DNA of 5,132 bases from Anaerolineales bacterium (lineage in GTDB: Bacteria; Chloroflexota; Anaerolineae; Anaerolineales; E44-bin32), in the NCBI GenBank assembly GCA_023250385.1, contig JAHFAU010000123.1, positions 1-5,132 of the forward strand, written 5' to 3'. A program made the translations under genes and the position numbers. Of the stretch, positions 1 through 5,132 are shown piece by piece; position 1 is the first letter of the stretch, and every line of letters begins with the position of its first letter. A model generated the notes under the pieces. It did not search any database. It had not been told where the DNA came from and worked only from the letters and a program-made list of their open reading frames with translations.

Positions 1-9
1 GACCTCCTT
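1..9 (-). promoter_or_regulatory. Strong Shine-Dalgarno site of a gene beginning just left of the window
   Basis: On the minus strand these bases read AAGGAGGTC, nearly a full complement of the 16S rRNA 3' end. Reading leftwards, a start codon at the usual 5-9 nt spacing would lie just outside the window. None of the coding sequence is present, so the product cannot be named. The site is supported by a matching minus-strand promoter upstream (72-100). The plus-strand sequence resembles the CACCTCCTT end of 16S rRNA, but the base before ACCTCCTT is G rather than C. Confidence 0.55.
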
Positions 10-27
10 CAATTGATTGGCGGTTGT

Positions 28-63
28 GGGTAGCTGCACCCTTGGCGATGCGCCGCAGCGCAT
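28..63 (-). other. Structured 5' leader with two small stem-loops
   Basis: Two inverted repeats lie between the predicted minus-strand start site (about 65) and the Shine-Dalgarno at 1-9. The first, at 48-63, is a perfect 6-bp stem (ATGCGC/GCGCAT) with a 4-nt loop; a further G-U pair is possible on the plus strand. It would sit at the extreme 5' end of the mRNA, a position where stem-loops often protect transcripts. The second, at 28-41, is a weaker 4-bp stem (GGGT/ACCC) with a 6-nt loop. Neither is followed by a T-run on either strand that would make a convincing intrinsic terminator. I do not recognise a known riboswitch. Function is inferred from position only. Confidence 0.4.
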
Positions 64-71
64 TTGTGGTA

Positions 72-100
72 TTTGTAACATATCGTCGGATACGAGTCAA
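72..100 (-). promoter_or_regulatory. Sigma70-type promoter for the gene left of the window
   Basis: The minus strand has TTGACT as -35 (95-100), a 17-bp spacer, and TACAAA as -10 (72-77). A TG one base upstream of the -10 makes it an extended -10. The predicted start is near 65, giving a leader of about 65 nt before the Shine-Dalgarno at 1-9. It is divergent from the tRNA-Ser promoter, whose -35 region would fall on about the same bases (98-103), so the two may compete for RNA polymerase. Confidence 0.5.
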
Positions 101-120
101 TTTTGAGGCGGCACGACCCG

Positions 121-126
121 TATAAT
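121..126 (+). promoter_or_regulatory. Consensus -10 element of tRNA-Ser
   Basis: A perfect TATAAT lies 7 nt before the first base of the mature tRNA. The expected -35 window (about 97-104) has no good TTGACA match; the bases there are CAATTT at 17-bp spacing. The promoter would therefore depend on the -10 or on upstream factors. The predicted start falls on or within a base or two of the mature 5' end. Confidence 0.6.
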
Positions 127-133
127 TCCGATC

Positions 134-271
<138 letters not shown>

Positions 272-278
272 TGGGGGG

Positions 279-2012
279 TTAGTTCCGGTTCTCCAGCTGC
301 TCCAAGGTCGCTTCGATCAAAGCCACAGCCTCCCGAAGAGTCCGGGCATCGAATGCCAGCCTGGCTCCGGCCGCCTGATAGAGCTCCGGCAGCGGAACGG
401 TGTACCCCAACGCCAGCGCGCTGCGGTACCGCCACACTGCGCCGGCGTGATCCTCCAGCGCATTCTTCCAGATTTGTACTGCCGCGAGTTGAGCCAGTCC
501 GTATTCGACATAGTAGAACGGAACTTGAAAGAAATGCAGGACCCGCTGCCACCCGCTCCTCAGCTCCGCTCCGAGATTGCTCCAGTCAATAAACGGCATG
601 AAGCGGCCTACCAGTTCTACGTAGGCCCGATCGCAATTAGCGGGGTCGCGGGCCGCCTCCGAATTCTCGTAGACCCAATGTTGAAACGCGTCGCCGACGG
701 CCATGGAAGGCCAGAACCACAGGATCCTTTCTAGATGATCGATGCGCGCTCGGGCGGCTTGCTCATCGGAATAGAAACCGCCGTGATCGGTTGTCAGGAA
801 CGGTGAGGCCAGCAGCTCCATCGACATGGAAGCGACCTCGGCGAATTCCATGGGCACCTGCAGTTGGGGGTAGTACGGCAGCGACGCCGACTCAAAGACG
901 TGAAAGGCATGCCCCGCCTCATGCAGCAGGGTTTCAACGTCTCCTGCAGTACCGACCGCGTTCATGAAGATAAACGGCCGCCTGGCAGCCGCGAAGGGCT
1001 CGTTGTATCCCCCCGGAGCCTTCCCTTTTCGATTGTCCAGATCCAGCAAGTGCTCGGACTCCATCGAGTCAAAGTAGGTCCCCAGGACCGGATCGACGTG
1101 GTGAAAGATCGCGGAAGACTTCTCAATGAGCTCGTTTACCGCAGCGAACGGTCGGAGTGGGTCCCGGCCATACTTGTCGGCACTTGCGTCCCACGGCCGC
1201 AGCGAAGTGATACCCAGGGCCCGTCTTCGCCGATCCGCGACCTTGGCCGCGGCAGGCACGACCACCACCGCGATCGCCTCATGAAACCGACGGCAGTCGT
1301 CGGGCGTGTAATCGAAACGCAGCAGCTGACGCCAGCGGTAGGAGCGGAATTCCGGCAGGTCGGCGTTCTTGGCAATCTCGCTCCGAAGGTCTAGGAATCT
1401 GACCCATAGATCATTGAGCCCCTCTCGGTCCTGGAGCTGGCGGGTCCGCCCAAGCTTCCAGGCTCTCTCCCTTCTATCTCGGTCCGGTTCTTCGAGTTCC
1501 AGGAACAGGCGGGCGATGGTGATTTCCTGGCCCTGCCATTCGACCGTCTGGGCGCCGCGGATACGGTCATACTCGGAACTGAGCTTCTTCTCCTTTTCGA
1601 GCAGGGGCAGGTTGGCGTCCCGATATAGTTCGGCTTGCGCCCGCAGGTTGCGCAGCGGGATCACGAAACCATCCGGCTCCAGGCCGCTCGCCAGCAGTTT
1701 CTCCTTGAGTTTTTGGTCCTGTTCCTCCGCCGGAGTGTAGATCTCTTCCAGGTACGTCTGATACCGCTGCTCGCGCTCCGGATCGGCAGTATCGAGGGTC
1801 TTGGCCACATACAGGCGCGAGTGGCCCTCTTCGATGAGCTCCTTGAGGCGCGACCAGTCGGCCATCCAGGCCGCGAGGTTCGCACCAGAGAGATTCCTGG
1901 AACGCAGACCCCGATACTCCGATTCGACGCGGCTCCAATCCCAATCCAGGAAGTCAAGCGCGCTATCCGGAAGTGGGACGTCTCCTTTGAGTTCACCGAA
2001 AGCCGCGGCCAT
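279..2012 (-). CDS. M3 family zinc metallopeptidase (oligoendopeptidase, short non-PepF-like subtype)
   Basis: The 577-residue protein is a soluble M3-clan gluzincin predicted to cleave short peptides in the cytoplasm; no signal peptide or membrane segment is seen. The zinc site is HEAGH at residues 364-368, with His364 and His368 as ligands and Glu365 as catalytic base. Glu392 in FAEVAS is the likely third ligand, 28 residues on, as expected for M3. A C-terminal HFFQVPFYYVEYG block (493-505) supplies the His and Tyr residues that bind substrate and stabilise the transition state. Residues 1-200 are mostly charged and helical, like the M3 N-terminal lobe. Length and the RWRQLLRFDYTPDDC block (226-240) suggest the roughly 550-580-residue M3 group distinct from classical PepF; that subtype call is from memory. 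The ATG is supported by GAGG on the minus strand (2020-2023), 7 nt upstream. It is the last gene of the cluster, 62 bp after a second M3 peptidase. The frame is intact and all key residues are present. Confidence 0.93.
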   Translation of the reverse strand: MAAAFGELKGDVPLPDSALDFLDWDWSRVESEYRGLRSRNLSGANLAAWMADWSRLKELIEEGHSRLYVAKTLDTADPEREQRYQTYLEEIYTPAEEQDQKLKEKLLASGLEPDGFVIPLRNLRAQAELYRDANLPLLEKEKKLSSEYDRIRGAQTVEWQGQEITIARLFLELEEPDRDRRERAWKLGRTRQLQDREGLNDLWVRFLDLRSEIAKNADLPEFRSYRWRQLLRFDYTPDDCRRFHEAIAVVVVPAAAKVADRRRRALGITSLRPWDASADKYGRDPLRPFAAVNELIEKSSAIFHHVDPVLGTYFDSMESEHLLDLDNRKGKAPGGYNEPFAAARRPFIFMNAVGTAGDVETLLHEAGHAFHVFESASLPYYPQLQVPMEFAEVASMSMELLASPFLTTDHGGFYSDEQAARARIDHLERILWFWPSMAVGDAFQHWVYENSEAARDPANCDRAYVELVGRFMPFIDWSNLGAELRSGWQRVLHFFQVPFYYVEYGLAQLAAVQIWKNALEDHAGAVWRYRSALALGYTVPLPELYQAAGARLAFDARTLREAVALIEATLEQLENRN

Positions 2013-2027
2013 CTCTCGTCCTCAACC

Positions 2028-2055
2028 CGGCCTGGGACGAAGTCCCGTTAGGCCG
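2028..2055 (-). repeat. Bulged hairpin in the spacer between the two peptidase genes
   Basis: On the minus strand an outer 6-bp stem (CGGCCT/AGGCCG) is stacked on an inner 5-bp stem (GGGAC/GTCCC) with a 3-nt loop. A 3-nt AAC bulge lies on the 5' side (plus-strand 2047-2049). All 11 pairs are Watson-Crick. It begins about 20 nt after the TGA of the upstream gene and ends 4 nt before the GAGG ribosome site of the downstream gene. No T-run follows, so it is unlikely to terminate transcription. Possible roles are mRNA processing, protection of the upstream message, or tuning of ribosome access to the second peptidase. Function is inferred. Confidence 0.5.
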
Positions 2056-2074
2056 AACTCATTCGATTCAACGA

Positions 2075-3865
2075 TCAGCGAACCTTGGCGGGGGCCTCGA
2101 GGCTCGCCAGGCGTTGGAGCCCCTCCTCCAAGACCTGGAATCCTCCTCTCCAGAATCCCGCCGAGCGCACGTCGATTCCGGCCCGATCCAGGATCCGGAC
2201 GGGTGCGTCAGAACCACCGGCGGCCAGGATCTCCAAGTAGCGTGGCTTGAAGGCTTCGCCCTCCGCTTTGTACTGCTGGTACAGCGCCAGCACGAGCAAT
2301 TGCCCGAACGAGTAGGCGTACACATAGAAGGGGGCAAAGAAGAAGTGTCCGACCCGCAGCCATTCGTTGCGAAAATCATCACTCAGATCGAGCGAATCGG
2401 CGAAGTGCTCCTTCAGGTTGTTGAAATAGAGCTCGGTCAGGTCATCCACCGAGCCTCCATCCTTCACCCGCTGATGAGCGTCGCGCTCAAAAATTGCGAA
2501 GTAGGCCTGGCGAGCGATGCTCGCGTAGGCGTGATCCATCTGCCGAAACAGCAAGTCCCGCTGCAGCTCGGGATCGGGGTCGGTAGCAAGCAACCGATCC
2601 ACGACCAGCATTTCGCCGAAGGTGGAGGCGGTTTCGGCCAGCGGCAGAGACGCCTGCTGAGTGAGCGCCGAGTGGTGTTCGGCGAGCATCGAGTGAATGG
2701 CGTGGCCGAGCTCGTGGGCCATCGCGGCCACATCGTCCGGCTTCCCGTTATAGGATTGCAGGACCCAGGGAGTCAGAGCCGGCTCGACCGTGGCACAGAA
2801 GGCTCCGCCCCGCTTGCCCTTGCGCAGCTCACTGTCGATGTGGTTCTCGTCGAACACTCGGCGAGCTAGCGTGGCAAACCTAGGATCGAAGCGGCTGAAG
2901 CTGTCCAGGACGATCTCGACCGATTCGTGGAATTCATAGCTGCGATCGGTCTCGACGACCGGAGCGTAGAGGTCGAACCGGCCTAGGCGGTCCACCCCAA
3001 TCCACTTGGCCTTGAGATCAAAGAAGCGGTGGAAGATCGAGACATTTTCGCGGCAGACTTCCAACAGCATAGACACCACCTCATCCGGAATGTTATTGGC
3101 CAGATTGCGGACAGAGAGCGGTGAGCTGAATCCACGGAGATCGATTTGCTCGCTACGCCAATCGCGCACGATGCTTTGATAAATCTGACCCAGGATTGGC
3201 GCGTCCTGCTGGTAGACCCGATGCAGTTCTTGGTAGGCAGACTTTCGCAGCTCCGGCTTGGGGCTGCGCACATAGACAAACAACTCTTCTCCAGTCAGCT
3301 GCTTGACTTCGCCGTCAACTTCGAGCGAGAAGCTGTAGCGACTGGTGATGGTCTCGTACAACGCAACGAGCGCCTGGTGCCCATTGACGTCCTTGAGGTT
3401 GATAACTTTCTCCTCCGGCTCGCTCAGGGTGTAGGGCTTCTGCAGCCGCAGTGCCTCCAACCAATAGCGATACTCTCCGGCAGCGGCCATCAAGCGCTCG
3501 GCCGGCCCGTCCGCTAGGGCCTTCCACCACAGCTTGAAGAACAGGGTTCGATTCTCAAACTCGGCCGCCGTCTGGCGACCCTGGGCGAAGAGGGTCTGGG
3601 CATTCTGGCTCTGGGTGTCTCCGTAGAACAGGAGCTCGCCGTAGTTCACGATCCGGGAGATCTTGCGCACGGCCTGTTCATACGCCCGGAGGATTTCCAG
3701 AAAGTCCTTGTCGCTCAGCTGCGGCCCGAGCTTCTCTCGGTAACTTTCAAATTGGGCGAGCATTCCATCCAGCTCGCGGCTGGCCTGCTCGAGCTCCGGG
3801 GCGTCCGGGCTCGGAAACAGCTCGGTCAAGCTCCAGCGTTCGGGGTGAAATCTGACTTCAGCCAC
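2075..3865 (-). CDS. pepF: Oligoendopeptidase F-type M3 metallopeptidase
   Basis: With the GTG start this is a 596-residue cytoplasmic zinc endopeptidase of the PepF/M3 family, close to the usual 590-600 residues; it hydrolyses oligopeptides. The N-terminus (WSLTELFPSPDAPELE, about residues 11-26) is the typical WDLSxLFPS opening of PepF proteins. The zinc motif MAHELGHAIHSMLA has His384 and His388 as ligands and Glu385 as base. SLPLAETASTFGEML follows, with Glu411 as third ligand. The late block HFFFAPFYVYAYSFGQL begins at His507 and holds the conserved Tyr residues and GQ. The frame can be extended to a TTG at 3898, but that start lacks a well-spaced ribosome site. The GTG at 3863-3865 has AGGAG 5 nt upstream and places the start where the family usually begins. 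It lies 60 bp after the YchF-like gene and 62 bp before another M3 peptidase, all on one strand, so co-transcription is likely. The two M3 proteins differ around their active sites, so this is not a recent duplication. Confidence 0.95.
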   Translation of the reverse strand: MAEVRFHPERWSLTELFPSPDAPELEQASRELDGMLAQFESYREKLGPQLSDKDFLEILRAYEQAVRKISRIVNYGELLFYGDTQSQNAQTLFAQGRQTAAEFENRTLFFKLWWKALADGPAERLMAAAGEYRYWLEALRLQKPYTLSEPEEKVINLKDVNGHQALVALYETITSRYSFSLEVDGEVKQLTGEELFVYVRSPKPELRKSAYQELHRVYQQDAPILGQIYQSIVRDWRSEQIDLRGFSSPLSVRNLANNIPDEVVSMLLEVCRENVSIFHRFFDLKAKWIGVDRLGRFDLYAPVVETDRSYEFHESVEIVLDSFSRFDPRFATLARRVFDENHIDSELRKGKRGGAFCATVEPALTPWVLQSYNGKPDDVAAMAHELGHAIHSMLAEHHSALTQQASLPLAETASTFGEMLVVDRLLATDPDPELQRDLLFRQMDHAYASIARQAYFAIFERDAHQRVKDGGSVDDLTELYFNNLKEHFADSLDLSDDFRNEWLRVGHFFFAPFYVYAYSFGQLLVLALYQQYKAEGEAFKPRYLEILAAGGSDAPVRILDRAGIDVRSAGFWRGGFQVLEEGLQRLASLEAPAKVR

Positions 3866-3870
3866 CTTCT

Positions 3871-3875
3871 CTCCT
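3871..3875 (-). promoter_or_regulatory. Ribosome binding site that selects the GTG start of pepF
   Basis: The minus strand reads AGGAG here, followed by 5 nt (AGAAG) and the GTG at 3865-3863. The alternative upstream TTG (3898-3896) has only GCAGGG directly abutting it, with no usable spacing. This favours the shorter 596-residue protein over a 607-residue one. Confidence 0.7.
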
Positions 3876-3925
3876 GGTTCGACTAGAGTATCTCGCAACC
3901 CTGCGGTTCAGGCGGAACGGCATAA

Positions 3926-4972
3926 CTAGACATTGAAGCGCACATAGATCACATCGCCATCCGCCACCGGGTAGTCCCTCCCTTCTAATCTTAGCTTGCC
4001 GGCCGCTCGGGCTTGAGCCAGCCCTCCGAGTTCCACCAGCCGATCCCAGGCGATCACTTCCGCCCGAATGAACCCCCGAGCCAGGTCGCTGTGGATCGTG
4101 CCGGCCGCTTCCAGCGTAGTACCCCCGTTGGCCAGCGGCCAGGCCTTGACCTCCGGCTCGCTCACCGTAAAGAAGATTACCCGTCCCAGCAGCTCTAGGC
4201 AGGCTTGCAGCAAGCGCGTTCGCCCGGAATCTTGAACCCCAAACTCGGCCCGGAATTCCTGCGCTTCCGCCTCCGGCAGCTGGGCCAGCTCCAGCTCGAG
4301 CTTCCCATGAACGGGGACCCAGTTTAGTTTAGTACTGAGCGGGCCGGCAGTTTGACCCTCCTCCAGGTTTTGCACCGGCAGCAGGGGTTTCAAGCTCAAC
4401 AAGTTGTGTGCCAACAAGGTTTCACCCTCCGCAGCACTTAGTTCCAGCTCCCTCAGCGGCCGATTGGCCCGCAGCGCCTCCGCCAGCCGCTCAAATAGGA
4501 CAGCCTCCCCCTCAAGCTCGGCCCGCGGACGGGATCCCTTTTGGCGCTCCTCAGGCAACCGTTCGAGCCTCGCCTCCGTCCGCAGCAGATCATGCAGCAT
4601 GAGCTCAGCCTCGATCCGCGATAGATCCCGCCCCGGGTCAACCGGCTGCGAGACGAGCGGGCTCTCGAAGCACCTCACCACTACCAGCAATCCATCCCAG
4701 TGGGCAAGCTCGTTTGTCCATTTGGTGGAAACCGTACCGTCCTCGCCGATTCCGGAAATGTCGCCGAAGCTGATCTGGGCGGAGGTTGTCTTGCGCGGAT
4801 GGTAGAGCGTGCTGAGGGCTGCCAGCCGGGGGTCCGGGATTGCAGCCACGCCGGTAGGTGTGGCTGCATGGGCAGCGACCGCCATCTCTCCAATCGGGAG
4901 AGCTGAGCCGGTCAGAAGTCTAAATAGAGTGGTCTTGCCCGAGGCCGGGAGACCGATGATCCCCAGACGCAT
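3926..4972 (-). CDS. Divergent YchF/OLA1-like P-loop NTPase (TRAFAC class, DUF933/TGS C-terminus)
   Basis: The 348-residue protein matches the YchF architecture; E. coli YchF is about 363 residues. The G1 P-loop GLPASGKT is at 7-14, where canonical YchF has GLPNVGKS. PDPRL (46-50) matches the YchF block after switch I. The DxxG motif is DISG (71-74), and VVVRCFES (97-104) matches YchF VVRCFE. A charged helical insertion spans about 117-185. N202-L203-E204-E205 fits the NxxE motif that gives YchF proteins their ATP preference. The C-terminal 60 residues (AGTIHSDLARGFIRAEVI to VRFNV) are strongly YchF-like and end in the TGS-type fold. Unusual points: the switch II segment GLVKGASKGEGLG after DxxG is replaced by an unrelated short segment, and no histidine sits where E. 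coli YchF has its catalytic His114. YchF proteins bind ribosomes and affect translation and stress response; whether this paralogue does is unknown. It is the first gene of the cluster. The P-loop follows the ATG directly, which supports the start, although the ribosome site (GGGAG, 12 nt away) is poorly spaced. No symbol is given because a canonical ychF probably exists elsewhere. Confidence 0.88.
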   Translation of the reverse strand: MRLGIIGLPASGKTTLFRLLTGSALPIGEMAVAAHAATPTGVAAIPDPRLAALSTLYHPRKTTSAQISFGDISGIGEDGTVSTKWTNELAHWDGLLVVVRCFESPLVSQPVDPGRDLSRIEAELMLHDLLRTEARLERLPEERQKGSRPRAELEGEAVLFERLAEALRANRPLRELELSAAEGETLLAHNLLSLKPLLPVQNLEEGQTAGPLSTKLNWVPVHGKLELELAQLPEAEAQEFRAEFGVQDSGRTRLLQACLELLGRVIFFTVSEPEVKAWPLANGGTTLEAAGTIHSDLARGFIRAEVIAWDRLVELGGLAQARAAGKLRLEGRDYPVADGDVIYVRFNV

Positions 4973-4984
4973 CCGCTAGGTAGG

Positions 4985-5007
4985 CTCCCGCAGACGGGCC
5001 GCGGGAG
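4985..5007 (-). promoter_or_regulatory. Hairpin in the leader of the YchF-like gene covering its only GGGAG
   Basis: A perfect 7-bp inverted repeat, CTCCCGC (4985-4991) and GCGGGAG (5001-5007), encloses a 9-nt loop. On the minus strand the second arm contains GGGAG, the only Shine-Dalgarno-like sequence before the ATG at 4972, and lies 12 nt from it. Folding would hide it. No T-run follows on either strand, so termination is unlikely. It could limit translation of the YchF-like gene. The regulatory role is inferred. Confidence 0.4.
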
Positions 5008-5015
5008 GCGTATTC

Positions 5016-5044
5016 TTGACCGGTCGCGGGGCTTTGAATATACT
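5016..5044 (+). promoter_or_regulatory. Sigma70-type promoter of tRNA-Leu
   Basis: TTGACC (-35, 5016-5021) and TATACT (-10, 5039-5044) are separated by exactly 17 bp, and each has one mismatch to consensus. The bases after the -10 (GCTCGGAG) form a GC-rich discriminator, the type linked to stringent control of stable RNA promoters. The expected start (5051-5053) falls at or within two bases of the mature tRNA 5' end. The promoter is divergent from the YchF-like gene. Confidence 0.82.
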
Positions 5045-5052
5045 GCTCGGAG

Positions 5053-5132
5053 GCCGAAGTGGCGGAACTGGCAGACGCGCGCGACTCAAAATCGCGTTCC
5101 TTCGGGAGTGTGGGTTCGACTCCCACCTTCGG
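5053..5132 (+). tRNA. tRNA-Leu (anticodon CAA), 3' end cut by the window edge
   Basis: This is a class II tRNA. The acceptor strand GCCGAAG (5053-5059) pairs with CTTCGG (5127-5132); the last paired base and the discriminator lie beyond the window. The anticodon stem CGCGA/TCGCG (5080-5084, 5092-5096) encloses the loop CTCAAAA, giving anticodon CAA at 5087-5089, which reads the leucine codon UUG. The variable arm is a short stem, TCC/GGA, capped by a TTCG tetraloop (5098-5107). The T arm is GTGGG TTCGACT CCCAC (5110-5126). The overall form is typical of bacterial tRNA-Leu. Whether CCA is encoded cannot be seen. Confidence 0.96.

Noticed and set aside
1..10. Possible 3' end of a 16S rRNA gene (ACCTCCTT on the plus strand)
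   Set aside because: The base before ACCTCCTT is G, not the conserved C of TCACCTCCTT, and the minus-strand promoter and leader make a Shine-Dalgarno the simpler reading. Only sequence left of the window could settle this.
48..65. Rho-independent terminator of an upstream plus-strand gene
   Set aside because: The 6-bp stem is followed by only three Ts and then GTGG, too weak a T-run; the position fits a minus-strand 5' leader better.
864..1394. Plus-strand open frame of 176 codons
   Set aside because: Fully antisense to the second M3 peptidase, low-complexity charged translation without any recognisable domain; a shadow frame.
2114..2869. Plus-strand open frame of 251 codons
   Set aside because: Fully antisense to pepF, whose zinc motifs and length are intact. 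Long antisense frames are expected in GC-rich genes, and no domain is recognisable.
279..3865. Recent tandem duplication of one M3 peptidase gene
   Set aside because: Active-site surroundings, N-terminal regions and lengths differ clearly between the two proteins, so they are distant paralogues of different subtypes.
4920..5126. Minus-strand open frame beginning MGVEPTLPK
   Set aside because: Antisense of tRNA-Leu running into the start of the YchF-like gene in another frame; the same tRNA artefact.

Overview
The window is a GC-rich (by eye roughly 60 %) stretch of a bacterial chromosome. It holds a compact minus-strand cluster of three protein genes, bounded by two plus-strand class II tRNA genes. 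Sigma70-type promoter hexamers, AGGAG-type Shine-Dalgarno sites and tRNAs without an encoded CCA all point to a bacterium. The protein sequences would fit an Acidobacteriota-like or other deep-branching Gram-negative lineage, but that is a guess and nothing here fixes the taxonomy. No mobile element, CRISPR array, phage gene or restriction/defence gene is visible.

Layout from left to right. Positions 1-133 hold a divergent intergenic region. A minus-strand promoter (-35 at 95-100, extended -10 at 72-77), two small stem-loops and an almost perfect Shine-Dalgarno at 1-9 together look like the leader of a gene that starts just left of the window. A plus-strand TATAAT at 121-126 serves tRNA-Ser(CGA) at 134-223. 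The tRNA converges on the minus-strand cluster. In transcription order that cluster runs: a divergent YchF-like P-loop NTPase (4972 to 3926), an oligoendopeptidase F-type M3 metallopeptidase (3865 to 2075, GTG start preferred), and a second M3 metallopeptidase of another subtype (2012 to 279). The gaps are 60 and 62 bp, and the second contains a strong bulged hairpin. At the right end a good promoter (5016-5044) drives tRNA-Leu(CAA), whose last bases run off the window.

How the genes may work together: the two M3 peptidases are soluble zinc enzymes expected to degrade short peptides in the cytoplasm. Being of different subtypes, they may have complementary specificities. YchF/OLA1 proteins bind ribosomes and act in translation or stress responses. 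The copy here keeps the P-loop, the NxxE nucleotide-specificity motif and the C-terminal TGS-like domain, but has a remodelled switch II region and lacks the usual histidine. Co-transcription is inferred from strand and spacing only. I see no convincing new multi-gene system. The points most worth a second look are the divergent NTPase, the near-leaderless tRNA transcription starts, and the structured leader and spacer RNAs.
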